In this document: positions 10,042-20,949 of the stretch, one piece after another | Position numbering within the stretch: position 1 is the stretch's first letter | How the letters are laid out: each line of letters begins with the position of its first letter | From: Fagopyrum homotropicum | Taxonomy: Eukaryota > Streptophyta > Magnoliopsida > Caryophyllales > Polygonaceae | Length of the DNA: 64,000 nt | Direction: 5' to 3' | Assembly (NCBI GenBank): GCA_033239125.1 | Contig: BSWB01000004.1 | Coordinates: 35,089,501 to 35,153,500 of the forward strand | The notes under the pieces: generated by a model | Databases searched by the model: none | The model's input: the letters and a program-made list of their open reading frames with translations, nothing else | What the model was told of the DNA's origin: nothing | Made by a program: the position numbers and the translations under genes

Positions 10042-11627
10042 CTGAATCAACTCTCAAATCCCGTTATCTCGATTCGGCCTGTAACCGTAGAAACTCAAAC
10101 GCCTGTTATACAAGGCAAGTGGATCAACAATGTATCCCACTTTCTTAGAAGCTCCAAAATCTAAGATATATAATCGATCATAAAGAAATTACCAAAATAC
10201 CCTTATACGTGTAATTGACCATTTTACCCCTGGTCCCGAAACTCTATAAGATTTTATAACAAAGCTCCAAACTATTCTTTGGAACTCAAAACCACCCTCT
10301 CACGCTAAAAGAAGTTTGTTAAAGCTTTAGAAGTGTTAGTCACATTGTTGACTTTCATAAAAAGTCCCTAAGGTCCGACTTTGGCTTAAGATACGAGGCT
10401 CGAATAAAAATGTAGTAATTCTACAAAATTTTAAAGGTATTCTATGATATGCCCTCTACCCATATGAAGAAAGATATCTCAAAAACTATCAACAACAACT
10501 CTTACAAAAATCTCCAAAGATGCTTCCAAAAACCAGAAATCTATACTTCGCCAAAATTCTAAGTATTTTCACATCAGTCCAACCAGCCTACTTTGAACCT
10601 TTATAAATCCAGATCCGACCGTTGTATCGACTTCAAAATTTTGATACATCCAAGTATATATATCCATATATATCATACTAGAAATTGAACGGTAGATTAT
10701 GTCTCTAAGGTATCGAAATATGGTCTTAAAGATGACTATTTCCCACTGATTTCTGGAACTAAGACTCCAATAACAGCAAATGATCCCACTTACCTCTACT
10801 CCAATTCTACTCTTACAGTTTCTTCTATTTCACATAACAGGAAGGAGATCAAGCTTACCCCATTGTAAACGACGGAATCAGCAAGGGCTCGACCTCGTTA
10901 TTGTCGTCTTCCGAGGGCTGATGGAAGGGCAGCTTGGCTCTCTGCTGCACTGTCCAAGCAGATCGTGAAGGATCACGTCTCTGGGTGTGCAAAATTTGTC
11001 TGCACAGTTCATCGGGTCATCAGTGTGTACCCTCATCTTCTGGGTCCAAAGCTGAAGGAGGAAGGAACACTTACCTACTGCGGCAGAGGAGGAGCGTTGT
11101 GCCAGCAGTCGAAGCATAAGGGTATCTGCCCGATTCGTGTGGTTTGTGCTCCGGTGCTGAAGACTTCTAACTGTCGACTGGTTGCTGTCTTACCACGATA
11201 AGGGAGGGAGGAGCGTCGACGTCTCTGCGTTGAAGGAGGTGAGACTCCAGCCGTTACGATGGCGAGATACGGACTGATAGAAGAGAGGGAGAGATTGGTG
11301 CTCACCTTATTGTTGAAGACGGAGCGGATCCCGGTACCGATGAAGAACTTCCGCCAGTTGCAATCGCTCGGAATTTGGTGGTCTTGCTGTTAGCGCCGAT
11401 CGTGCAGAAGGAGGGAAGGAGGAGACAACAGTTACGTATGTGGCTGAATTAGGGTAGAGTCATTAGGTTAGGATAAAATTAATTAAGAGAGGATTAGGGT
11501 AAAGATAGGGTGTTTGGGCCGGTGGCCTAATTATAATGGGCCTAGTCCGCTGGCTTGTGCATCCCGCAAATGTTTGGCTGCGACGTGAGTCGTACTCGTA
11601 CGGAATTTTGATCGGGTTACAAAAATT

Positions 11628-11662
11628 ATCATTTTATGTGAATTAAGGTCACATAAAATGAT
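11628..11662. other. Perfect 14-bp inverted repeat in LTR
   Basis: ATCATTTTATGTGA (11628-11641) and TCACATAAAATGAT (11649-11662) pair perfectly around a 7-nt loop. A mutated copy sits near 12871-12909 in the other LTR piece, and related hairpins occur in the E LTRs. Confidence 0.75.
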
Positions 11663-11767
11663 AGATTTTAGTGTTGTTTTAATTTGTTTAAAATTAAGAA
11701 CGGTTAGAGGATCGGAATCCGGTTCGATCGGGTTCTAAACGGAAATTAAATATTTACGGGTATTACA

Positions 11768-11795
11768 TCAGTGCCCTCTTAAAATAAATTTCGTC
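11768..11795 (-). other. Polypurine tract region of T1
   Basis: The minus strand reads TTTCGGGACGAAATTTATTTTAAGAGGGCACTGA immediately before the LTR start TGTAATACCC. This is the standard chromovirus PPT arrangement. Confidence 0.75.
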
Positions 11796-11977
11796 CCGAA
11801 ACTAAGAATTATGTATCTAATCAAACGATTTTCTTTGTATAACATGGTTTTATTAAGTCCCATTTTCTAACATGCAACTACTCAATCATCATACTTAGGC
11901 ACACGTCACATAAAACATAATCATTCAATCCAATATAAAAAAAAACATGCAAAGTCACACAAAACAACATCCGAGTA

Positions 11978-12833
11978 CTAACTCGTCGGTACAGAAGCAG
12001 TAACTAACCCTGCGAAGAACTCATGATAATTACGCCTAAAACTCTCCTTTGTCTCCCAAGTGGCCTCATTGGCTCCTTGTCTAGACCACTAGATCCTCAA
12101 CATCGGTATCTCCTTGGACCGCAGACGTCTAGTATTGCGCTCCAGGACCGCTACCGGGTACTCCAAAAAGATATGATTTGGCTCAACTATCACACCCTCA
12201 TGGTTGATGACGTGTCTCGGGTCTGGGATGTACTCTCTCAGTTGAGATATATGGAAGACCGGATGGACACCCTCTAGTCTTGACGGTAGTGCTAAAAGGT
12301 AAGCAACCTCTCCAACTCTCTCCAAGATCTCAAAAGGTCCGACATAACGGGGACTCAACTTCCCCTTAATGCCGAAACGCTGGAGTCCTCTCGTCGGTGA
12401 CACTCTCAACCACACCTAGGCACCCACCCTAAACTCCAAGGGTCGACGCCTTTTGTCAGCGTAGGATTTCTGGCAACTCTGAGCTGCTAACATCCGCTCC
12501 CGGACCAGGACAATCCGAGCAATGTCATCTTGTATCAGATCTGGAGCTACTCCATCAACTCTGCTAGGCTCACCCCAACATAATGGTGTGTGACATCTCC
12601 GCCCGTACAAAGCCTTATAAGGGGCAATCCCAATAGACGCGTGCCAACTTTATTATATGAAAACTCTACTAGTGGAAGATGATCTGGCCATACCTGTCCC
12701 CAATCTAGTACACAAGCCCACAGCATGTCCTCTAACGTCTGGATGGTCCTCTCAGACTGACCGTTAATCTGTGGGTGGTAAGCAGTAGTAAAGTGGAGAC
12801 TCGTCCCTTAAGCAGTATGTACATGCGACGTGA
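11978..12833 (-). pseudogene. Chromovirus integrase C-terminus with chromodomain
   Basis: Minus strand, several frames. Integrase text at 12630-12800 (DGQSERTIQTLEDMLW) gives way to APYKALYGRRCHTPLCWGE (12560-12625). After a TAG near 12414-12416 it continues with GIKGKLSPRYVGPFEILERVGE and HISQLREYIPDPRHV. The end (about 12030-12190) reads LEYPVAVLERNTRRLRSKEIPM, then an internal TAG, then WSRQG...EATWE. That is a chromodomain, the histone-mark-reading module that defines chromoviruses. The pol stop is at 11978-11980. A one-base loss near 12650 and at least two stops make it nonfunctional. Confidence 0.88.
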
Positions 12834-13012
12834 GTCGTACTCGTACGTAATTTTAATCGGGGTACAAAAATTATCATTTTATATGAATTAAGGTCACAGA
12901 AAATGATAGATTTTAGTGTTGTTTTAATTTGTTTAAAATTAAGAACGGTTAGCGGTTCGGAATCCGGTTTGATCGGGTTCTAAACGGAAATTAAAATTTT
13001 CCGGGTATTACA
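12834..13012 (-). repeat. T1 5' LTR fragment (U3 start only)
   Basis: It aligns with 11583-11767 (TGCGACGTGAGTCGTACTCG ... GGGTATTACA) with scattered substitutions, and is fused to integrase sequence at 12833. Confidence 0.85.
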
Positions 13013-13060
13013 GTGTGTGTGTGTGTGTGTGTGTGTGTATTCGTGTGTGTGTGTGTGTGT
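13013..13060. repeat. (GT)n microsatellite
   Basis: It consists of GT dinucleotides with one ATTC interruption, directly abutting the T1 LTR end. Confidence 0.95.
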
Positions 13061-13799
13061 CGGTCCAGTAACGGTGGTTTTATAATTCTTCAAATTTAGT
13101 AAAAAAAAATTACATTACAAAATTTGTTGACATTTGAAGGAAAATATAAGATATTTTTCTCCAAATATAACAATGTTTGTCAAAATTTTATCCCTCAAGG
13201 TAATGAGTGGTTTAAAATTTGGTGGGATTGACAAGGGTGAAAGAGTATTGGCTCTAGAATGTAGTTCTCGGTGATATTAAGGGGTGATAGAGTATTAGTT
13301 CTAGATTAAAAATCTGTGTGATATCAAGTAGTAGGATGGCCTGATTGACTTGATCCATCTTGGACCACACCATCATAGTGCAAGCTAGATGATCTCATAT
13401 GTATTATAGATATGATCGTATCATTTTAATTTGTGTTCTAAAGGAGGAATTAGCCCAAATGCAAGGGTAAAGTATCTCATACTTGATACTTAAATTTCTC
13501 TCTTTCTTTATAGCGAGTTGAATTCTGTAGTAAAAAGCAAGTAATTTTTACCCAGTAGAAAGATCAATACTTATGGAAATTTAAATCCTTCTATTTTAAG
13601 GTGAAAACTTAGTTTTTAATTGACAAATAACAAAATTCATCCAAACTAACATTGCTCTTTATTTGTGAACAAGAAAAGTATGATGATTTGTTGTAGGGGA
13701 ATGTAAGGAGTGAGTAAGATTTGGTGGAGATCTCAAAGTCATTGATATATAAATGGTGTTGTGAACAACACCACAAACACCAAAATTGATGGTATTGGT

Positions 13800-14330
13800 A
13801 TTGTCAACAACACTAGAATAACAAAATAATGTTTGCAGAAGATGTAAACGACACTCGAATAGCACAATAATGTTTGTAGAAGATGTGTTTTTTAAATTTC
13901 TCATTCTTTCAAAACTTATCTATACAGAAATGTTTTTGCATTTGTATATTCATCAAAAATTTTACCGGTTGAGCTTTGAAAATTTATGCCACATTCTAAA
14001 CCTGGTTTTTATACATGCACGTTTGGTATAAAGATTTCCGCTCCACTAAACATTAACTACAACTAGAGTTTGAAAGTTGGTGTTAAATTACCATAACTTA
14101 TACAAATTATAGATATAACGTCAATGCTTGATTGCAAAGAATAGTTATCACGTGCGCAATATAACTAATGATGGTTTCTGCATTAATTACTTATTTATTA
14201 TCGAACATCTCATTTATTCATCTCCGATGTCGTTTACAAACAAAGTCATTAATGTAGTTAAATAAAAAATGAACATCCGAGAACGAAAGAAATAACAAAT
14301 CAAACAAATAACATTATTTGTATTTTCACT
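13800..14330. repeat. Local host repeat, copy upstream of the intact MBD gene
   Basis: Landmarks shared with the other copies are TTTAAATT-CTCATTCTTTCAAAAC, a TGGTTGAGCTTTG motif, ACTTATTTATTATCGAACATC and GATGTCGTTTACAAA. The copies are diverged and carry small indels. Confidence 0.75.
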
Positions 14331-15080
14331 ACGTATGTTTTTTCGGCAAAGTTTTCCGAATTTAATATTGGTTCATAATAAAACTCCAACTATCAATTTT
14401 ATCAAACCTTGATCGATTATAAAATTAAGTTTGTGACGGAGTATATACGTATTTATCTTTACATTTTGATGAAACTAGTTAAACATGATTTAATTTCAAT
14501 TCTCAAATTAAAAACAAATGATAGGTCTCAAGAAGAAAATAATCTTATCTGATCTCTATAAATTGCTAACTTAAAAAAGTTGAATAATCCGGAATCCCGA
14601 ATATGTAAACAATAATCTTCAATCGTATCAAATAGTTCGACAATAAGAAATAATTTATTTAACTTAAGTGGATTTGAATTAGAAATTCATTTTAAAATTG
14701 GACAATTCTTAACAGTTTGTTTACAAATTAATAACGAGATTCTCTTTCCATATTTCACCTAATTTAAAATTTCCTTTTGTATGATGTATATGTTTGTGTA
14801 GCACTTTTTACTTCCCTAAACCAAAAACATAGAACTAAGATAGGTTCTTATCCCCACATTCAAGATAATGTACATACATTCATAAAATAAAAAGGTACAT
14901 AAGTTGAATTCCTCATTATTTATAAAGTTACCTTAACACAATTATTTTTTTTCATTTCTACATTAATTAGAATAATCCCAGGTTCAAGTGTTAAGATTTA
15001 CAATACATTCAGACCGAGTTGTATACATGCATAGTATATTATCGAGATTTATGTTTAATTGAATCCGTAAGAGAAAAACT

Positions 15081-15090
15081 GATAAAAATA
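15081..15090 (+). promoter_or_regulatory. TATA-like element of the MBD gene
   Basis: GATAAAAATA lies about 110 bp before the ATG. The aligned site in the dead copy reads TATAAATA (57260-57267), a better TATA box. Assignment is by position and alignment only. Confidence 0.4.
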
Positions 15091-15192
15091 ACTCATATTT
15101 TTCTCAATTTCTACAAGCTCTCATTTCAAAAGATCCAAAAGCGAAGTCATTAGAAAGTACTTACCGTCCATACAAACGAGAAAGAAGAACAA

Positions 15193-16305
15193 ATGGAGAA
15201 GAATCCCTCATCTGGTTCATCTAGCCATACCAAGCCCAATCCAAACACGAATGAAAATAACGAAGTTGAGGCACCTGAATGGTTGCCTGCTGGTTGGGAA
15301 GTGAGAGGCGTAACTCGGACTTTTGGTCATGGTGCTGGACAAACTGATAAGGTGAGTTTAAGGTTTTGATTTTTTTTATTTTCTTGAAATTATGTATGAT
15401 ATTGAATCTTGTTAAGTTTGCTGCATAGACTTGTAAAAACCTAGATCAATTGAGCTTATTTGAATAATTACAATTGATATTTCCTTTTTTAATTTATTTT
15501 TAATAGGTTTCTTATTCAAATGACGTTATTTAGATTGGTTGTAACCATTTTGACATCGTTTAAGATAAGAAAAAGTGCATGAACGGACGTCCGGTACAAA
15601 TATGAACATTTATGATTCTAAGTCATTCCTTCTTATATATATATATATATCGACGTTCACTAGTTCTAGAATTTGGTAGGTTTTCTTATTGTATAGTTTT
15701 CACTTTGTGGTTAACTGAGTTTCTAATTTACTGTGCATCTGTATATATACTTTAGGTTATGTTGTTTACATTAAACATTTCTAACAATATCATATGCTTT
15801 TGTTAGTACTACAAAGGTCCAAACTCAACGCAGTGGCTACGTTCGAAGCCTGAAGTGTTAACCTTCTTGCAAAACAATGATGAATCTAGAAGGAATAACC
15901 TCGATGAATCCAATATTGAGACCACGGTTAGTAGTTTCATATTCAAATTTTAAACCTAAAGTTAATGATGTAATCAATTTAATAGTACCTACATGTTGAA
16001 CGAAATCCTAATTGTTATAAACTCACAAACTTTTTTGTAAAGCACCGCATGATTTTACGCTCATATGTGTTGTCTTTGTTTAATTTCATTTTGATAAGGA
16101 TAATACTCTTCCAAAGGTGAGACTTGAAGGTGAAGTTCCATTAAAGGTGAAATGGATCATGCCTGACATGTGCAAACCATCATGGGAGGCAGAAGTTGAT
16201 GGTGAAATAGTTCCGCCGTCTATCCGGAAAAAATGGGCTGATGCTTACACTTACATGGCATTGGAAACCAAAAATGATGGTGGGATGCCGGAAGACAATG
16301 CTTAA
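15193..16305 (+). CDS. Plant methyl-CpG-binding-domain (MBD) protein, three exons
   Basis: Proposed exons are 15193-15351, 15807-15926 and 16099-16305 (stop included), joined in phase 0 with AAG|GTGAGT, TTAG|TAC, ACG|GTTAGT and AAG|GAT junctions. The product is 161 aa. After a Ser/Asn-rich N-terminus, residues about 33-78 form an MBD: EWLPAGWEV, TRTFGHGAGQTDKYYKGP, WLRSKPEVLTFLQN. The Arg, Asp-x-Tyr and Arg-Ser-Lys positions that contact methylated CpG in MBD proteins are all present. The C-terminal LKVKWIMP and SIRKKWADAYTYM resemble the sticky-C-like tail of plant MBD5/6/7-type proteins. The size fits MBD5/6 better than three-MBD MBD7. It likely binds methylated DNA in the nucleus. Exon limits are read by eye. 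No transcript evidence is available. Confidence 0.85.
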
Positions 16306-17040
16306 AATATCAGGAAAACATAATGTTATGTGATTTTAAGTTGATCATTTGACTTTGAAGTCTCCTTGAGTTTAGACTAAGTGATAGTTTAACTTTTCAG
16401 TTTTGAGTCAAAGTATGTTATTTCCGCTCTTTTATAGTTACATGATTGATATTATGATCCCGGTAATTTTTCAACTTTCAATGTTTACCCATTTATCTTC
16501 TACAATCATTAAATACTTATTAGATCAAAAAAACAAACAATATTTTTTGTTGTTTTCAATGACGTAAATTGTATGATATCTTAAGGAGTACAACTTAATC
16601 ATCATATTAATAAACCATGACTCATCAACCCAATGTTAATTTATCTTGAATTTAATTGACAATAGAACTAGTTTGTCAAGCTTATTTTATGCAAGTTCTT
16701 TGTGCGAGAACGATGTAAAAACATTTATGGGCAATGAGATAAGAGTACTAACTTTTCTTGTTCTTAGTGTAGAGTTATTGATAAGATTACGAGTATCATT
16801 ATACGCTTCCTTAGGTATGAGACTAAGAGTAATGCTAGGTCACCAGTTTCTTCAAGTAATGTGTGTAAGATATAGAAGAGCAAAAGTTACAACATGACGA
16901 AATATTTTCATATAACAAATGAAGGATGTTCAACAAAAAGGTTTATACATGCACATATCTAATATATGTTCTTATCTCATGAGAGGATGAATGCATGTTC
17001 AAACAAAATATATACATGAACATATAATAGTACAACTAAG
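16306..17040. other. Downstream flank of the MBD gene
   Basis: AT-rich. A short open frame at 16646-16897 has no recognisable domain and is not accepted as a gene. Nothing else can be supported. Confidence 0.6.
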
Positions 17041-17951
17041 TCGATTTCTTCTTTTTTTCAATTATCATCTCATTTACTCATATCTAATGTCGTTTACAAA
17101 GTCATTATTGTAGCTAAATAAGAAATCAACATTCCAATAACAAAAGCAATAAGAAATCTAATGTGTATAGGTGATGTCAATAACTACCGACTAACAAAAT
17201 TGTGTGTTTTTTAAATTCCTCATTCTTTCAAAACATACCTTTACGGAAAGGTTTTAACATTTGCATATTCATTAAAATTTGTCATGGTTGAGCTTTGGAA
17301 ATTTACGACACATTCCAAACTGGGTTTATACATGCATGATTTCGTATAGAGATTCCTGTTCAACTGAATATTAATACAAACTAAAGTTTGAAAGTAGGTA
17401 TTAATTTACCCTAACTTTTAAAAATAACGGATATAACTTCAATGCGTGATAACTTTTGGGGTTTTACCCGTAATTATAGTTACAATTAACGGGCTTTCCT
17501 GGGAAACAACACCAATTAACACCGTATAATGAAATCTCATAGTCTCCAATTAAATTGTGTTTAACTTCCCGATGAGTTAAACAACTCAATTTAATCCAAA
17601 CTAAATCGACCATGAAAATTTTAAATTCGGCCATTATAGTACACAACCATAATTATTGATGGTCTATTCATTCATTATTTATTTATTATCGAATATCATC
17701 TCATATATGTCGTTTACAAAGTCATTATTGTAGCTAAATAAGAAATCAACGTTCCGAGAACAAAAGCAACAAGAAATCTAATGTGTATAGGTAATGTCAA
17801 CAACACCCGAAAAACAAAGTAATGTGTTTTAAAATTCCTCATTCTTCAAAAACATATACCTTTACGAAAAGGTTTTTACATTGTCATATTCATTAAAATT
17901 TGTCATGGTTGAGCTTTGGATACTTATTATCGAACATCAACTCATTTATTC
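17041..17951. repeat. Diverged tandem copies of the MBD-upstream repeat
   Basis: Two partial copies (about 17041-17450 and 17640-17951) show GATG/TAATGTCGTTTACAAAGTC, CTCATTCTTTCAAAAC and CATGGTTGAGCTTTGG. The second is cut at 17951 by element D, with target duplication TATTC (17947-17951). Confidence 0.75.
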
Positions 17952-18289
17952 TGTAACACCCCAAATCCGTGGGACTCGGGGCGCTACGGGTTGGGACCTC
18001 ACAATGGGTCCCGACCCTTAGCCTGACCACAATTTCACCGGATCTTTCAACATGGCACAAATAAAGGCAAAATCGAAATTCCTTTTAATGCAAATGATAA
18101 GAAACCCAAAGGAAAACAACAAAAGACTTCAGCCGATAAATAACACCAAAGACCAAAACGCCATACACGCGGCATACCAACATAATAAACGAAGAATAAA
18201 ACACAACCCGACTCCAACCAAAACCCACTCCTAAAATGTACGGAACCCCGGCTGCCCACTCTTCCGGATCTCCCGGCCGCATTCTTAAC

Positions 18290-18761
18290 CTGCAAGACAA
18301 TCTACAACAATCGGTATAAAACCGTTAGCTAATATTCGAAGCATTAAAATCAAGGTGAAAGGCACAAACACAAGTATATAACATAACACACCATATACAC
18401 CAAATCACACAAGGCCGGTTTATTATCTTTTTATTATTAAGTCATATCCCGTTCTAATTCAACTTCTTTTGTGACACGAGAATCTCCCGAAACTCGCCTC
18501 GGTCCCAGCTTACCGCATGGAATGGTACGGATGCCTCCGACCATCTAACCACACGGGCTAGTCGCCAAGAACCTCCTAGCTCTACGCAAGAGCTAGACAA
18601 GTTGTCACCGCCCGTTATCATACACTTGGGCCAAATAATATATAAAGGTCGGTAATCCTATTCCGGTTTATAAGTTATAATGAAAGCCATAAAACACTCA
18701 CCACCAAACACGCATCGAAACTAATACATAGAATACGAGCTAAGTAAGTCCGGAGACTTAC
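18290..18761 (-). other. Putative structured leader intron in D left LTR
   Basis: Minus strand: CAG|GTAAGTC-TCCG-GACTTAC (18761-18744) has a perfect 7-bp stem. The CGAG...CTCGTGTCAC motif is at 18496-18470. AGCTAACGG precedes the acceptor CTTGCAG, which ends at 18290. The span is 472 nt. Confidence 0.58.
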
Positions 18762-20738
18762 CTGTCACAAACGCTCAACCCGAAAATAAACCGTACTCTG
18801 CTTCCCGCAGGAAGATGCTCTCAACCTGACCAAACAAGGCACAACATCAACATCTATCTCTCATGTTAGAAGTCCTTAGACTTCTAGCCCAAATGACCTC
18901 AACAAGGTCATACAACTCACATGCTAGGACAAATCACTCATAATCCCAATAATCTCCCCGATCATAAGCGCTAGGCTAGGATACTCATGTCCTAGTCTCC
19001 ACAATCTCAAAGATAATGTAACCACAAACCTCAAGCCACAAGGTTCACAAGATCAACCATAAAGCACAAATCTTTAACGATCCTCACAAGATAACAACCC
19101 AACTCAAACCTTAGAACAATCATAAATCCTCAAAACTCACCTAAGGTCAAAACCACTACTTGGTATTCTCACTAGGTTATGCTAGATCCAACCTAGCATG
19201 ATACTACCAAACATAACTAAATCAAGGGGAAAGAATACTCACACGACGTCAAAAGACGGAAGTAGTTAAACAGATGTCGACTTGGACTCGTTAGGCCTTT
19301 ATCGGGGCGCTTCCGAACCTAGCACCAAACTAAACAAATTTAGCTTATAAGCTAAATTTGAACGGAATAATGAACATATATAATCTAAGGAAAACCCCAC
19401 TTCTAAAACCCAAGTTAAAAACCGTAAATATAATATTCCGGACAAATTGTATAACATCATAACCCAAGGTTAAACTCGTTTTCAAAGTCAACATTAAAAT
19501 CCCGGGATTAAATCTTCGAGCCATGACCCGCAATTAATCCAACATGAGCATAACATATATGGTATATATAAATAAGAATATAATTCAAGTAAATCCCAAA
19601 TTTAAAACCCATAAATACATTTTCCGCCAATTAATACAATTTTATAAATATGGGACATTATTCGTAATTAATTCCTTGGGCCGTTTTCTATAATTAAATC
19701 CAGCAGGGGCATAATTGCATAAACTCAAATATATGGGTCAAAACTGTAAATACAAAATATAGGGTAAAAACTGCAATTATACCAAAAATATAGGGGGCTG
19801 ATATAAATAAATAGAATAGGGTTTTCTTCAATCTCACGAATCGCAGCGGGGGAAGGGAAAAGGTAGGAGCAACGGCGGCAGAGACAACACATGGACGGCG
19901 GCGTGACTGGTGGCTTTCCGGTGGTTGCCGTAAGCCGAATGCTGCAGGAACATCCTGGCGGCGACAAGGGATCGATTCCCTTCCGGCGGTGCGAGGCAGG
20001 GTAAGCGGCAGTGCTGCTGGGCTCCTCCGGCGATGGTAGTGGAGGTGGAGTTCCCCTCTGCTTTCTTTCTGCAAGGCTCGCAACGAGCAGACGAGAGGGA
20101 ACAGAGACTCGCCTAGGTAAGAAAGGGAGGAGGACGGCACCAAGGGAGAATGAGGCGGCAGGCTCCCTTCTCCAGTGCTAGGGCAGGCGACTGTTGTGCA
20201 CTTTCAGGCGGGATTTGACCACGAAGGAGGTGGCGGTGCAGGGAGGCGTCTCTTCCCTGCAATTGGTAGCTCTGATCTCCGGTGGCGCGAGGAGGTGGCT
20301 GCTCAAGGTTGTCTATGTTGGTGGCGCAGAGGAGGGAGGTTGATGAGTTTGCGGAGATGGACAACCGGAGGTCGAAGGTGGCTCATCAATGGCGTTACCC
20401 GAGGATGAGAGTTGAGTGATTGCTGCATCAAACTTGTTGAGTGCAAGAAGGAGAGTGGGAGACAGGAAAGCTGGGCACCAGTGTGAGGGGCAAAAGAGGG
20501 TAACGAGGGGTTGGGTGTGGTGAGCGAGGGGTCGGAGATGGTGAAGCAGCAGAATCATCATCACACTAGAGCAGGAAGTAAAGAAAGAAGGGAGAAAGAG
20601 AGAAAATAAAAAATAAAATAAAAAGGATAAAGTATAATAGAATAAACTCGATCAAACCGAATCGGAACGGAATTTCCGATTCGGAAAGTTTCCTACTTTT
20701 CCGTAAGATAATATACGGACTTTATATATGTATCGAAG

Positions 20739-20809
<71 letters not shown>
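20739..20809. repeat. (TA)n microsatellite in D left LTR
   Basis: About 35 TA units with one interruption. The right-LTR counterpart is at 27883-27947 and differs slightly in length and interruption. Confidence 0.95.
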
Positions 20810-20812
<3 letters not shown>

Positions 20813-20949
20813 AAACTTACGGAAATATACTTCCGATATAGGGGTTATTCTCGTAAAATACTTTTGATATATATTGTTAAGCTAATAAAGTATCGATAAA
20901 AGTAAGAAAATAAAAATCGAAAACGCGCCTAATAAAATGGGGCGTTACA

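Larger units (their letters stand above)
9557..11767 (-). repeat. T1 3' LTR, truncated at its distal end
   Basis: The minus-strand start is TGTAATACCCGTAAATA at 11767. It contains a GC-rich block (about 10850-11420), a perfect 14-bp inverted repeat at 11628-11662 and the conserved splice-like module (10041-9584). The last few hundred bases expected before a PBS are absent. Homology stops about 25 bp beyond the acceptor-like CAG. Confidence 0.8.
9557..13012 (-). mobile_element. Internally deleted Tekay/Del-like chromovirus remnant (T1)
   Basis: On the minus strand it reads: start of an LTR (13012-12834), a deletion junction, integrase core and C-terminus, chromodomain and pol stop (12833-11978), polypurine tract, then a 3' LTR (11767-9557) whose distal end is missing at the junction with the Athila ORF. 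Both LTR pieces begin TGTAATACCCG on the minus strand and align for about 180 bp. The rest of the 5' LTR, PBS, gag, protease and RT are deleted. Confidence 0.85.
13061..15192. other. AT-rich host sequence upstream of the MBD gene
   Basis: No convincing gene is seen. The stretch from about 13800 to 14330 exists in further diverged copies at 17041-17951 and 28087-28480. From 14125 to 15192 it is collinear with 28280-28712 followed by 56701-57369, the upstream flank of the dead MBD copy. Confidence 0.7.
17952..20949 (-). repeat. Element D LTR, left copy (3' LTR)
   Basis: Plus-strand termini are TGTAACACCCC and GGGCGTTACA, so the ends form an 11-bp imperfect inverted repeat. It contains a GC-rich block (about 19840-20560), a TA microsatellite (20739-20809) and the structured leader module (18761-18290). 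Confidence 0.93.

Noticed and set aside
13013..13060. Whether the GT repeat marks a transposon target site
   Set aside because: It abuts the T1 LTR end, but the other end of T1 is lost, so no target duplication can be tested.
16646..16897. 83-aa frame downstream of the MBD gene
   Set aside because: No motif, AT-rich context, no splice or homology support.
19694..20564. Open frames in the D LTR (also at 26839-27709)
   Set aside because: Same situation: GC-rich LTR block, overlapping frames, no recognisable protein.
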